Assembly (NCBI GenBank): GCA_910574715.1
Contig: CAJTCH010000007.1
Location: 62,001-126,000, forward strand
Source of the DNA: Lachnospiraceae bacterium
Lineage (GTDB): Bacteria > Bacillota > Clostridia > Lachnospirales > Lachnospiraceae
Reading direction: 5' to 3'
Length of the DNA stretch: 64,000 nucleotides
The stretch's first letter is position 1. Each line of letters begins with the position of its first letter. The notes under the pieces were generated by a model, which was not told the DNA's origin, made no database searches, and saw only the letters and a program-made list of their open reading frames with translations. This document shows positions 50,090 to 60,959 of this stretch, one piece after another. A program made the translations under genes and the position numbers.

Positions 50090-52342
50090 ATGAATAAACG
50101 TAAAGATGTTTTAGCAAAAGTAACTGGCAGGGCGGTCTATGCCAATGATATTGAATTGCCGCAGATGGTATACGCCAAGGTTGTCCGCAGCACGGTGCCG
50201 AATGGAATCATCCGTTCGATCGACTGCAAGGAGGCGTCCCGGATGCCGGGAGTTATACGGATCATTACGGCTGAGGATATCCCCGGCATCCCGTCGCTGC
50301 CAAGAGAGCGGCCTGTTCTGTGTCTCGGGAGGGTGCGTTATATCGGTGACGGCGTTGCGCTGGTAGCGGCGGAAAGCCTCTCTGCTGCGGAAGATGCGGC
50401 AGAGAGGGTCAGGGTCGAATATGAAGAGCTCCCGGCTCTTCTGGATGCAACGAAGGCATTGGAACCGGATGCTCCACAGGTTCATGAGACGGGAAATCGT
50501 ATCGCGAGGTATATTACCCGGCGGGGAGATGCCGAGAAAGCATTGGTCGAGGCTCCGCACGTAATCAGCCGCAGTTATACGACTCCGCGGGTACAGCATG
50601 TGTGTATTGAGACGGAGGCGGCGGTGGCTTCCTATGATCCTGCCACAGGGGAAACGCTGGTGCGCTGTCCGGTGAACAGTCCGTTTCCCATCAGAAAGGT
50701 AGTTGCGGAGACGCTGGGATGTCCGCTTACGGATGTGCGTGTCGTGCTGACGACTATAGGCGCATCTTTCGGAGGGAAGAATTATGATATTGCAATGGCA
50801 TCCGCCCGGGCGGCATTGGTAAGCCGCCTGCTGGGACGTCCGTGCAAAGTGGTTTTGAATCGGGAGGAATCTATTATAGAAGGCACGAAGCGTCACCCGC
50901 TTTTTGCAGATTATAAGGTTGGGTTCGATGAAGAGGGCAGATTGCTTGCGATGAAGATCCGGCTGACATTGGACGGGGGCGCTTATACCAGTAAGACATT
51001 CCCGGTTACCAGCCGTATGGCGATCGAGGCTTCCGGACCTTACCGTGTCCCTGCTATCGATACAGAAGCAGTAAGCGTATATACGAATCAGGTCTACTCG
51101 GATGCGCTGAGGGGATTTGGTTCCCCGCAGGTGGACTTCTGTTCAGAGATGTTGATCGATGAGATAGCAGGATATCTGGGGAAAGACCCGATTGAGGTCA
51201 GGAAGCTGAATATGCTGGAAAATGGAAAACCTTCCGCGTTCGGCCAGATCATGGAGGATGTTACTCTCCCCGAGTGTCTGGAAGCATTGGAAGATGTGGT
51301 GGATTTCCCGGCGCGGCGCGAAAGGATCCGGCAATATAATGAGATGCACAAACGCAGCAAGAAGGGGTTAGGAATATCGCTGCTTCACAGAGGAGAATCC
51401 TTCGGGGCGGCAGGCCAGGGGATCGATACCGCCAGCGGAATGGTTTCTATTTAGACGGATGGAAGCGTATCGGTCTGTTCCAGTATCGCGGAGGTAGGCC
51501 AGGGAGGCAGTACAATGGTGGTGCAGATCGTTCACGAGGCTTTGGGAATCCCCCATGAAAAGATCCGTTACAGCGGAGTGGACACGACCTTCCTTACAGA
51601 TGCGGGACCGACGGTGGCAACCCGGGGAACGGTGTTCTCCGGCGGTGCGATCTACCGGGCGGCAGATGAATTGCGCGGGAAACTGATCACTTATGCGGAG
51701 AAGTATCTGCATACCCGGGAAGTAGAGTTTAAGGACAATAAGATCATTGCGGCCGGTCAGCCGGACAATGAAGTTTCGCTTCAGCAGGTGATCGGCGATG
51801 TGTTCGCAGCGAGCGATCATCTGAATGCCCTTGGATATTATGCGGCCCCGCCCCTGGAATATGATAAGAGCTGCGGTGTCGGCGACGCATATCTCTCCTA
51901 TGTATACGGGGCTGCGGCTGCGGAGGTAACGGTGGATACGCGGACAGGATTCGTAAGCGTCGATGAATTCTTCGCTGTGCACGACGTAGGACATGCCTTT
52001 GACAAGGCGGAAGCAGAAGGGCAGATCCGGGGCGGTGTGAGCATGGGGGTAGGTTATGCCGTTATGGAAGAGGTGGAGCTTCATAAAGGACAGATCATGA
52101 ATCGTAATCTGGACGGTTATCTGATCCCTACATCACTTGACATGCCGAAGACGACGCCGATCGTATTGGAGATTCCGGGAAGATATGGACCGCTTGGTGC
52201 AAAGGGGCTGGGAGAACCGGCGACCTGTGCGGTTGCGCCTGCGATCGTGAACGCGATCGCGGACGCAACGGGACGCAGAATCAGGAACCTGCCTGCGAAT
52301 CTGGAGCAGGTGGCGTTAGGACACAGTATCAAAAAACGGTAA
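50090..52342 (+). pseudogene. xdhA: Xanthine dehydrogenase-family molybdopterin subunit with one in-frame amber codon
   Basis: A single frame of 751 codons is interrupted only by TAG at 51452-51454, where the family has a strand residue (S-I-stop-T-D-G-S-V-S). Both sides are well conserved: G-A-S-F-G-G-K, A-L-R-G-F-G-S-P-Q, E-V-G-Q-G-G, G-L-G-E-P-A-T. A C-to-T change of CAG would explain it. The large subunit hydroxylates purines with a Mo cofactor. Genes for FAD and Fe-S subunits are absent here. An intact downstream frame from 51515 exists but has no ribosome site. Confidence 0.85.
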
Positions 52343-52467
52343 TTTGCGGGATAGAAATGCCCTGTGCGGTTTGGAACAAGGAACTGCACAGGGTATATTT
52401 TGATGATTGTTTTTGGAAAATATGTATAGTACAATAAAACAATACCATGAAATGAGGAGGAAAGCAT

Positions 52468-55400
52468 ATGTCCCTGCAATTCATATTCGGGCCGTCAGGC
52501 TCCGGCAAATCATATCACCTGTATCATCATATCATCGAGGAATCTATGCGCTGCCCGAAGCAGAATTACATCGTCCTTGTGCCCGAGCAGTTTACCATGC
52601 AGACGCAGAAGGACCTGGTTACCATGCATCCAAGGAAAGGGATCATGAACATCGACGTCCTAAGCTTTGCAAGGCTCGCTTACCGCGTATTCGAAGAGAT
52701 CGGCGGGGAGATGCTTCCCGTACTTGACGATGAGGGGAAGAATCTGATCCTTCGCAAGCTTGCGGGGGATTACGAGGATGAGCTGTGTATCCTGAAGGGG
52801 AATATGAAGAAGCTTGGCTATATCAGCGAGGTCAAGTCCGTCATCTCCGAATTCACCCAGTATGATATCGGGCAGGAGGAGTTAGAGAAGGTGATGGAGA
52901 CCATCGGCGAGGATTCCAGGCTGTACTACAAATTAAAGGATATCGGGGTCCTGTACCGGGGATTTACGGAGTATCTTGAGAAGAAATATATCACGAAGGA
53001 GGAACTTCTGGATGTATTGAACCGTATGGTGGGGCAGTCGGAAATTTTGGGGAACAGCACCGTTGTTCTGGACGGGTTTACAGGCTTTACGCCGGTGCAG
53101 AACCGGTTGATTCTTAAGCTTATGCGAAGATGCCGCAAGGTTATGGTGACGGTGACTATGGATGAGAGGGAGAATCCGTATGTGTACCGCCACCCATATC
53201 AGTTATTTGCGCTCAGCAAGCATATGGTGACTACACTGGTTTCTCTGGCGAGAGAGAGCCGAATTGAGATAGAAGAACCGATCTGCAGATACGAAGAGCC
53301 GGTATATCGGTTCAGCGGTAACGAAGCGCTTGCGTTCTTGGAGAAGAACCTGTTCCGCTACGGAGCCGGAACATTTGACAAGGAAACAGACGCGTTGAGC
53401 ATCCACGCCGCCAGGAATCCCAGGGAGGAAGCGCTGGCCGCGGCGGGGGAGATCCGGCGTCTGGTGCGCGAAGAGGGGATGCGTTACCGGGAGATCGGCG
53501 TGATCGTAAGCAATATGGATGTGTACGGAGATTATCTTGAGCGGGCGTTTGATCTGTATGAGATACCGGCATTCATGGATCACAAGAGGAGTGTGCTTTT
53601 GAATTCCTTCGTAGAATATATCCGGAGCCTTCTCAATATGGCAGAGCAGAACTTCACCTATGAGAGTGTGTTCCGTTTCCTTCGGACGAATCTTGCCGGC
53701 TTTACCTTCGAAGAAGTGGATGAACTGGAGAATTATGTCCTGGGCCTTGGCATCAAGGGATATAAGAGATGGCAGGAGAGATGGGTACGTCTCATTAAGG
53801 GTATGAGTGCGAAGGATCTGGAGCGCATGAATCATTTCCGGGTATTGCTGGTGGAGAAGGCAGATCCGCTGATGTTCGTGCTAAAGCAGAGGCAGAAGAC
53901 GGTCAGGGATATTACGCTTGCAGTATATGAGTTCATGGTCAGAGAGGAGCTTCAGGTAAGGCTTAAGAGGCAGGAAGAAGAATTCCAGGCGATGGGGGAG
54001 CTTGCCCTTGCCAAAGAATATGCTCAGGTGTACCGGATTGTTGTGGAGTTATTCGATAAGTTTGTGGAGCTTCTGGGAGATGAGCGGGTTGGTCTTGAGG
54101 AATACTGCCGCCTTCTGGACGCGGGGCTTGAGGAGGCGCGGGTGGGCGTGATCCCGCCGGGGACAGATCAGGTGGTAGCTGGAGATGTGGAGCGGACCAG
54201 GCTTAAGGACATCCGTGCGTTATTCTTTCTTGGAGCCAATGATTCGCAGCTTCCGGGGGCGCTGCTTCGCACAGGATTGCTGTCCGAGCGGGACCGGGAG
54301 CATTTCCAGAAGGAGAAGCTGGCGCTGGCGCCGGGCGGGAAGGAGAGAGCGTATATCCAGAAATTCTACCTCTATTCGAACCTGACCAAACCCTCGGAGA
54401 AGGTTAAGATCTACTATAGTAAGGTGTCCGCGGAGGGCAAGAGCATCCGTCCGGCATATCTGATACAGGATTTAAGGAGGATGTATCCGCTGCTTTCTGT
54501 TGTGGACGAGGAGGAGAAGACGCTTAAGGAGCGGGAGCTGACAGAGAAGATGGGGCTTGAGTATCTGATCCAGGGGCTCAGAAGTCTTGATAACGGCATG
54601 GATGATGTGTGGAAGGAGCTGTATAGCTGGTATAAGAAGAGCGGAAATTGGAAGGAGAAGGTGGAAGAGCTGCTTGCGGCAGGGTATTACCGCCGGCCGG
54701 CGGATGGTCTGACCCAGGCTGTGGCAAGGAGGCTCTACGGGGAGGATTTTGAGGACAGTATTACTAGGATGGAGCGGTTTGCGGTCTGTGCGTTTGCACA
54801 TTTCCTGACGTACGGCCTTGGGCTCAGAGAGAGGCAGCAGTATGAGTTTCAGGCGGTGGATCTGGGTAACGTGTGTCACAGCGCCCTGGAGAAATATGCG
54901 AAGAAGCTTGAGAAGGACGGCCTTGACTGGACGGTTGTCTCGGAGGATGCCAGAAGGCAGTATATAGAAGAGAGCGTGGAGGAAGCCGTCACGGATTACG
55001 GGAATGCGATCCTCTATAGTTCTGCCCGGGATGAATATCTGATCGTTCGTATGAAACGGATGCTTGAGCGGACGGTGTGGGCGCTGACTAAGCAGCTTGA
55101 GGCGGGGGATTTCCGTCCGTCTGCCAATGAGATCCGTTTCGCGAACGGGAAGATCGACCGGATCGATACTTATGAAGAGGGGGAGAAGGTCTACGTGAAG
55201 GTGGTGGACTATAAGACTGGGAGTAAGGCTTTCGATGTGGTCTCCTTGTATCATGGACTGCAGCTGCAGTTGATGGTTTATATGGATGCGGCAGTCAGCC
55301 TTGAGGAGCAGCTTTATCCTGACCGTGAGGTGGTTCCGGCAGGAGTGTTCTATTATCGGATCCACGATCCGTTGGTGGATAAGAAGAAGGAAGGGGGGGA

Positions 55401-55812
55401 AGAGGAAGCCATCTTGAAGGAGCTTAAACCGGACGGGCTGATCAATCTTAAGGACGATGTGCTCCTGCATATGGATCGCTGCCAGAGCGGGGAGTCTCTT
55501 GCGGTTCCGATCAAATATAATAAGAACGGTAGCCTTGCCAAGAACTCGAAGGCAGTACCAGAGGAGGAGTTTCAGCTAATGATGCGGCATGCGGCAAGGA
55601 AGGTTAAGGAAGCACATCGGGGAATTCTTGAGGGGAGGACGGAAGTTTCCCCTTACCGGAAGGGGCAGGAGACGGGCTGTGATTACTGTCAGTACCGGCA
55701 TATCTGCGGATTTGATATGAAGATTCCGGGATATGAATACCGGGATATCGGGAAGATGAGCAAGGAAGAAGCGGTTGCGGCAATGATGGCAGAAGAGGGG
55801 AGGAGTAAGTGA
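52468..55812 (+). CDS. addB: AddB subunit of the AddAB helicase-nuclease
   Basis: The 1,114-residue protein has a P-loop at the start (G-P-S-G-S-G-K-S), a C-terminal RecB-type nuclease with D-R-I-D...V-V-D-Y-K-T-G, and iron-sulphur cysteines (one near V-C-A-F-A-H-F and three in C-D-Y-C-Q-Y-R-H-I-C). AddAB processes double-strand ends at Chi for RecA. A strong GAGGAGG precedes the ATG. The stop overlaps addA (TGATG). Confidence 0.95.
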   Translation: MSLQFIFGPSGSGKSYHLYHHIIEESMRCPKQNYIVLVPEQFTMQTQKDLVTMHPRKGIMNIDVLSFARLAYRVFEEIGGEMLPVLDDEGKNLILRKLAGDYEDELCILKGNMKKLGYISEVKSVISEFTQYDIGQEELEKVMETIGEDSRLYYKLKDIGVLYRGFTEYLEKKYITKEELLDVLNRMVGQSEILGNSTVVLDGFTGFTPVQNRLILKLMRRCRKVMVTVTMDERENPYVYRHPYQLFALSKHMVTTLVSLARESRIEIEEPICRYEEPVYRFSGNEALAFLEKNLFRYGAGTFDKETDALSIHAARNPREEALAAAGEIRRLVREEGMRYREIGVIVSNMDVYGDYLERAFDLYEIPAFMDHKRSVLLNSFVEYIRSLLNMAEQNFTYESVFRFLRTNLAGFTFEEVDELENYVLGLGIKGYKRWQERWVRLIKGMSAKDLERMNHFRVLLVEKADPLMFVLKQRQKTVRDITLAVYEFMVREELQVRLKRQEEEFQAMGELALAKEYAQVYRIVVELFDKFVELLGDERVGLEEYCRLLDAGLEEARVGVIPPGTDQVVAGDVERTRLKDIRALFFLGANDSQLPGALLRTGLLSERDREHFQKEKLALAPGGKERAYIQKFYLYSNLTKPSEKVKIYYSKVSAEGKSIRPAYLIQDLRRMYPLLSVVDEEEKTLKERELTEKMGLEYLIQGLRSLDNGMDDVWKELYSWYKKSGNWKEKVEELLAAGYYRRPADGLTQAVARRLYGEDFEDSITRMERFAVCAFAHFLTYGLGLRERQQYEFQAVDLGNVCHSALEKYAKKLEKDGLDWTVVSEDARRQYIEESVEEAVTDYGNAILYSSARDEYLIVRMKRMLERTVWALTKQLEAGDFRPSANEIRFANGKIDRIDTYEEGEKVYVKVVDYKTGSKAFDVVSLYHGLQLQLMVYMDAAVSLEEQLYPDREVVPAGVFYYRIHDPLVDKKKEGGEEEAILKELKPDGLINLKDDVLLHMDRCQSGESLAVPIKYNKNGSLAKNSKAVPEEEFQLMMRHAARKVKEAHRGILEGRTEVSPYRKGQETGCDYCQYRHICGFDMKIPGYEYRDIGKMSKEEAVAAMMAEEGRSK

Positions 55813-58800
55813 TGGGCGTAGCATGGACGAAAGAACAGCGGCAGGTCATCGAATTAAGAGACAGGAATATCCTGGTGTCGGCGGCGGCAGGTTCCGGGAA
55901 GACGGCAGTTCTGGTGGAGCGCATCATTGCGATGCTGACTTCAGGAACCCATCCTGTGGATGTGGATCATCTGCTGATCGTAACATTTACAGAGGCGGCG
56001 GCGGCAGAGATGAAGGAGCGTATCCGCAATGCCATAGAGCGTAAGCTTGAGGAGGAACCGGATAACGAACACTTAAAGCAGCAGGCGACGCTGATCCACA
56101 ATGCCCGGATCACCACGATCCACAGCTTCTGTCTGTCTGTGGTCAGGGATCATTTTCATGCCATCGATATTGATCCGGGCTTCCGTGTGGGCGAAGAGGG
56201 TGAATTGAAGCTGCTTAGGCAGGATGTGCTAAGAGAGGTATTAGAGGAGAAGTATCAGCAGAAAGAGCAGCGTTTTCTTGATTTTACCCTTGCATACGGA
56301 AGTGGGAGGAATGATAAGAAGATCGAAGAGCTGATCCTTAAGATCTATGAATACTCCCGGAGCTATCCGGATGCCGATAGATGGATCCGGGATTGTGTGA
56401 GGTCTTATCAGATCGATACGCTTGAAGAGCTTAAGGCAAGCGATTCTATACGGCTGATCATGAAGAACACGGCGGGATATCTTAAGGAAGCGGCAGAGCT
56501 TATAGAGGCCGGGATCGCCCTCTGTCAGGAAGCGGACGGACCTGCGGTTTATGAAACGGCGCTCTTTAAGGATCAGCAGATTATAGAGAAGCTGATATCT
56601 GTCAGTGATTTTGAGGAAATGTGCAGGGCGGCGGCTAAGATTTCCTGGGTGCGGCTTGCGGCAAACCGGGATAAGACGGTATCGGAGGAGAAAGTGGCCG
56701 GGGTTAAGGCAATACGGGATGAAGTGAAGGGGATCGTGAAAGATCTGGCGGAGCAGTATTTCTATCAGGATGCGGAAGGGATGCTTCTGGATATCCAGGC
56801 GTGCCGTCCGGCGATGGAAGAGCTTGCCGGATTGGTGCAGGCGTTCTCACAGAGATTCGAGGAGAAGAAGCGCGCCCGGAATATGATAGATTTCTCCGAT
56901 ATGGAGCAGTATGCGCTCAGGATCCTGACAGAAAGAGGCGAAGACGGGGAAGGCTTTGTACCGTCTGCGGCGGCGAAGGAATACCAGGAACAGTTTCAGG
57001 AGATCATGATCGATGAATACCAGGACAGCAACCTGATACAAGAGACGATCCTTACCAGTATCTCTACGGTATCTAAGGGGCGCTATAATATCTTCATGGT
57101 GGGGGATGTGAAGCAGAGTATCTACCGGTTCCGCCTGTCAAGGCCGGAGCTTTTCATGGAGAAGTTTCATACATATGCGCTGCCGGAGGAAGATAAACCG
57201 GGAGATGAGACCGGTTCCGGCGCCTTGGAGTCTGAGAAGGCTGCGCCGGCAGAACAGCGTATTGACCTGCATAAGAACTTCCGCAGCAGACGGGAGGTTC
57301 TTGACAGTGTGAATCATATCTTCCGGCAGATCATGACCCGTGAGCTTGGCGGGATCGCCTATGACGACCAGGCGGCGCTGTACGTGGGGGCGGATTATAA
57401 AGAAGGTGAGAATCTTGAGACGGAGGTGCTGATCATTGACAGCGATGTGAATGAGCAGGAGGAAGCCGCCCGGAATCCGGAGGGAGGGAAGACTTCCGGA
57501 GGGATCGGCGAACGGGAATTGGAAGCCAGGGCGATCGCTGCCCGGATCCGGGAACTTAGGTCGCATCATCAGGTGATCGATAAGAAGACGGGAGAGTTCC
57601 GGCCGGTCCGCTATTCGGATATCGTGATCCTCACAAGGAGTGTGGAAGGCTTCGCCGATCTATTTACCGAGGTGCTGAACCGGGAAGGAATTCCGGCTTA
57701 CGCGGGAACGCGGGAAGGATATTTTGCGACACAGGAGATCGGGGTGCTGCTTGACTATCTGCGGGTTCTTGATAACCAAAGGCAGGATATCCCGTTGGCA
57801 GCGGTACTGGCCTCATCCTTTGGCGGATTGACGGAAGAAGAGCTGGCGGTGATCAGGGCAGAGTACAGGGGGCTTCCCTTCTGTCAGGCTGTTTTAAGCT
57901 ACCGCGCAGAGGGGAAGGATCCGGCGGTCCGGGGGAAATTGGAAGCTTGTCTGGGACAGATAGACAGGTTTCGGAGGATCGTTCCCTATACGCCGATGCA
58001 CGAGCTTCTGTGGAAGATCTTGGAAGAGACGGGATACGGGGACCTGACTGCCGCCATGCCGGGCGGCCGGCAGAGGAAGGCGAACCTGGATATGCTGGTG
58101 GAGAAAGCGAGGAGTTTTGAGGCGGCCAGCTATAAGGGGCTGTTTCATTTCGTGCGCTATATCGAGCAGCTTCAGAAGTATAATGTGGACTACGGAGAGG
58201 CAAGCATAGAGGATGAGCAGTCGGATACCGTGCGCATCATGACCATCCACAAGAGCAAAGGACTGGAATTCCCGGTTGTATTCGCTTCGGGAATGGGGAA
58301 ACGCTTCAATATGCAGGATGCGAGAAGCAGCGTCATCCTCCACTCCAGGATGGGAGCGGGGCTGGATGCCATTGATATTGAGAAGAGAACCAAGAGTCCC
58401 AGTATTATCAAGAAAGCCATGCAGAAGGAAGAGGTGCTGGATAGTCTTGGGGAAGAGCTGCGGGTGCTGTATGTAGCATTTACCAGGGCGAAGGAGAAAT
58501 TGATCATTACAGGGACCATATCGAATCTGGAGAAAAAATGGGCCGGATATGAGATGGTAAGGAACCGCAAGGAGGAAGCGCTGTCATTTGGGCGGCTGAG
58601 TAAAGCGGTCACATACTGGGACTGGATTCTTCCTGCGCTTATGAGGGTGAAGGAAGACGTACCGATCGTAAGGAAAGTTCTGACTTTCGAGGATATCGTG
58701 CGGGAAGAGGTGACGGAGGAGACGGCAGGCAGGCTTCACCGGGCGGCTCTGGAAAATTGGGATTCGGACAGAGTCTATGATACGGAGATGAATCAGAGTA

Positions 58801-59513
58801 TCGAAAGGCAGTTTGCCTATCGTTACCCTTATGAGGACAGCAGGAATCAGAAGCTTAAGTTTACGGTGTCTGAGCTTAAGAAACGGATCTATTTATTGGA
58901 ATCCTTAGGGGAGGAATCCTTGGAAAACGGTGAGACACCTTACGAGGAGCCGGATGTAGTGCCGCTGATCCCGAGATTCCTGCAGGAAGAGGAAGAGCTT
59001 ACCGGCGCCTCAAGAGGTACAGCGTACCACAGGCTGATGGAGCTTCTTGACTTCTCTCTGGAATATGACGCGGATGATCTGAGCGCCGCGGCAGAGGCAT
59101 TCAAAGAAGCAGGAAAGATGAGCCGGGAGATGGCGGACTGTATCCGGACAGAGGATATCCTTCGCTTTCTTAAGAGCTCTGCAGGCCAAAGGATGAAGGA
59201 GGCGGCGAAGAAGGGGAAGCTATGGAAGGAGCAGCCCTTTGTCCTTGGCGTGGATGCAAGGGAGATCTATCCTGAGGAACAGGAGGGAGAGCTGATCCTG
59301 GTACAGGGGATCATCGACGTGTATTTTGAAGAGGAGGACGGTCTTGTGGTGCTGGATTACAAGACGGATAAGGTCTTCCGGGCAGAAGAACTGGCGGAGA
59401 AATATCATGCCCAGCTTGATTATTATGGAAAGGCGTTGGAACAGATGACAGAGAAGAAGATAAAGGAGAAGATCATCTATTCATTTACGATCGGACAGGA
59501 GGTAGAGGTGTAA
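55812..59513 (+). CDS. addA: AddA subunit of the AddAB helicase-nuclease
   Basis: The 1,233-residue UvrD/RecB-type helicase has Walker A A-A-A-G-S-G-K-T, I-V-T-F-T-E-A-A-A-A-E-M, the I-D-E-Y-Q-D Walker B, T-I-H-K-S-K-G-L-E-F and V-A-F-T-R-A-K. It ends in a nuclease domain with G-I-I-D...V-L-D-Y-K-T-D. The start is the ATG at 55812 overlapping the addB stop; GTG one codon earlier is also in frame. Confidence 0.96.
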   Translation: MGVAWTKEQRQVIELRDRNILVSAAAGSGKTAVLVERIIAMLTSGTHPVDVDHLLIVTFTEAAAAEMKERIRNAIERKLEEEPDNEHLKQQATLIHNARITTIHSFCLSVVRDHFHAIDIDPGFRVGEEGELKLLRQDVLREVLEEKYQQKEQRFLDFTLAYGSGRNDKKIEELILKIYEYSRSYPDADRWIRDCVRSYQIDTLEELKASDSIRLIMKNTAGYLKEAAELIEAGIALCQEADGPAVYETALFKDQQIIEKLISVSDFEEMCRAAAKISWVRLAANRDKTVSEEKVAGVKAIRDEVKGIVKDLAEQYFYQDAEGMLLDIQACRPAMEELAGLVQAFSQRFEEKKRARNMIDFSDMEQYALRILTERGEDGEGFVPSAAAKEYQEQFQEIMIDEYQDSNLIQETILTSISTVSKGRYNIFMVGDVKQSIYRFRLSRPELFMEKFHTYALPEEDKPGDETGSGALESEKAAPAEQRIDLHKNFRSRREVLDSVNHIFRQIMTRELGGIAYDDQAALYVGADYKEGENLETEVLIIDSDVNEQEEAARNPEGGKTSGGIGERELEARAIAARIRELRSHHQVIDKKTGEFRPVRYSDIVILTRSVEGFADLFTEVLNREGIPAYAGTREGYFATQEIGVLLDYLRVLDNQRQDIPLAAVLASSFGGLTEEELAVIRAEYRGLPFCQAVLSYRAEGKDPAVRGKLEACLGQIDRFRRIVPYTPMHELLWKILEETGYGDLTAAMPGGRQRKANLDMLVEKARSFEAASYKGLFHFVRYIEQLQKYNVDYGEASIEDEQSDTVRIMTIHKSKGLEFPVVFASGMGKRFNMQDARSSVILHSRMGAGLDAIDIEKRTKSPSIIKKAMQKEEVLDSLGEELRVLYVAFTRAKEKLIITGTISNLEKKWAGYEMVRNRKEEALSFGRLSKAVTYWDWILPALMRVKEDVPIVRKVLTFEDIVREEVTEETAGRLHRAALENWDSDRVYDTEMNQSIERQFAYRYPYEDSRNQKLKFTVSELKKRIYLLESLGEESLENGETPYEEPDVVPLIPRFLQEEEELTGASRGTAYHRLMELLDFSLEYDADDLSAAAEAFKEAGKMSREMADCIRTEDILRFLKSSAGQRMKEAAKKGKLWKEQPFVLGVDAREIYPEEQEGELILVQGIIDVYFEEEDGLVVLDYKTDKVFRAEELAEKYHAQLDYYGKALEQMTEKKIKEKIIYSFTIGQEVEV

Positions 59514-59515
59514 GA

Positions 59516-59779
59516 ATGAGTATTGGAGGAATGTATCTAGCCGTGATAAATGCCGTTGGTTTTGGGATATTTGGATATGATAAATGGTGCGCGGTGCACC
59601 ACCAGTGGAGAGTGCCGGAGAAGACGCTGATCGCGGCTGCATTGCTTGGAGGAAGCGTAGGCGCATATGCCGGAATGAAGGTATTCCGGCATAAGACGCG
59701 CCATCCGAAGTTCAGCGTGGGGCTTCCGGTGATCCTGGCGGCGCAGTGCGCGGCGGCCGTGATGCTCCGCTTTTTATGA
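59516..59779 (+). CDS. DUF1294-family small membrane protein
   Basis: The 87-residue product has hydrophobic helices at both ends and the conserved Y-D-K-W...R-V-P-E-K-T-L and G-A-Y-A-G-M-K-V-F-R-H-K-T-R-H family motif. Function is unknown. It starts 2 nt after the addA stop and is probably co-transcribed. Confidence 0.88.
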   Translation: MSIGGMYLAVINAVGFGIFGYDKWCAVHHQWRVPEKTLIAAALLGGSVGAYAGMKVFRHKTRHPKFSVGLPVILAAQCAAAVMLRFL

Positions 59780-59820
59780 TAACGTGATAACGGCGCATGA
59801 TGGACGGAATCATGCTGCCG

Positions 59821-60693
59821 TCAGTCGGAGGTGTGCTGTTCGCCGGCGGAAGCCAGGGTAGAGTAGAAGACTACTCCCATGATGATCACGCCGCCGATAA
59901 GCTCTCTTAGGCCGGGGACTTCCTTAAGGATTACAAGCGCCGCCAGGATCCCGTATACGGATTCCAGACTGGATATGATTCCTGCCGTCTGTACCTTCAC
60001 GTGCTTAAGGCCGCTGATGAATAAGGAGTGAGATCCCGCGGTGAATGCGATACCAAGGATCAGAAGTCCTGCGATGTCTCTTGCGGTGAACGCGGGAAGG
60101 AGGATAAAAAGCGCAGGGAACAGCACGAGGGCGGCGGTTCCCTGCTCGTACAGCGATACCAGCGTCCCGGGATATTTGCCTGAGAATCTCCGGTTCATCA
60201 GGGACAGCAGCGCATATGACAGGCTTCCGATCATTCCCCAGATCACGCCCTGCGTCATGGAGTTGTCAAGATGGAACTCCGGCACGATCAGCATTACTCC
60301 TGCCAGCATGATAAGTGCGCAGACCACATCTGATTTCTGTAATTTCTCATGATAAAAATAAGGCTCCAAAAAGGTTACAAACAGCGGATAGGTCGAGAAG
60401 GTCAGGGTTCCCACGGCCACGGTCGCAACCTGTATGGACTGCATGAAGGTTGTCCAGTGGATCGCTAAGAGGATCCCTGCCGATGCAAGGAGAAGATAAT
60501 CTCTCCGGCTGTTTAATGTGATGGACTGTCTCCGCGCCTTTAATAATATGAATAAAAATATGGAAGAGAAGACGACTCTTCCCCAGGCGATCACGATCGC
60601 CGGCTGTCCGACCAGCTTTGCGAACAAACCTGATAAGCCGAATCCAAGTACGGCGATATGTACGGACAGCAGACTTTTCTTTTGTTGGTTCAT
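59821..60693 (-). CDS. EamA/DMT-family transporter
   Basis: The 290-residue protein has ten predicted membrane helices in two EamA repeats (first near W-G-R-V-V-F-S-S, second near P-E-F-H and L-E-S-V-Y-G-I). It probably exports small metabolites; substrate unknown. It converges with the DUF1294 gene and is divergent from the PadR operon. Confidence 0.9.
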   Translation of the reverse strand: MNQQKKSLLSVHIAVLGFGLSGLFAKLVGQPAIVIAWGRVVFSSIFLFILLKARRQSITLNSRRDYLLLASAGILLAIHWTTFMQSIQVATVAVGTLTFSTYPLFVTFLEPYFYHEKLQKSDVVCALIMLAGVMLIVPEFHLDNSMTQGVIWGMIGSLSYALLSLMNRRFSGKYPGTLVSLYEQGTAALVLFPALFILLPAFTARDIAGLLILGIAFTAGSHSLFISGLKHVKVQTAGIISSLESVYGILAALVILKEVPGLRELIGGVIIMGVVFYSTLASAGEQHTSD

Positions 60694-60867
60694 ATCTTGT
60701 ATTCCTCCCGAAGTATAAATATTTGAATACCTGAACGGTTATCCTGAAGCAGCGTTTTTATTATAGCAGTACAGACCTTGCTTGACAAGGGATCGATATT
60801 GCCGCGCTGCGTCTCGTTCCTTTGTCTGCCCTGTGCCCGTACAGTTGAAAAAAGTTTATAATATAGG

Positions 60868-60898
60868 TTGACAAATCATATTATACAACATATAATAT
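60868..60898 (+). promoter_or_regulatory. Promoter with overlapping palindrome upstream of padR
   Basis: TTGACA (60868-60873) and TATAAT (60891-60896) are 17 bp apart. A perfect inverted repeat ATATTATA/TATAATAT with a 5-bp spacer (60878-60898) covers spacer and -10, fitting autorepression by the PadR protein. Confidence 0.68.
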
Positions 60899-60959
60899 AG
60901 ACATGAAAATAATATTGCATGAATAGATATTATTATATTCTAAGTAAAGGAGTGAGTAT

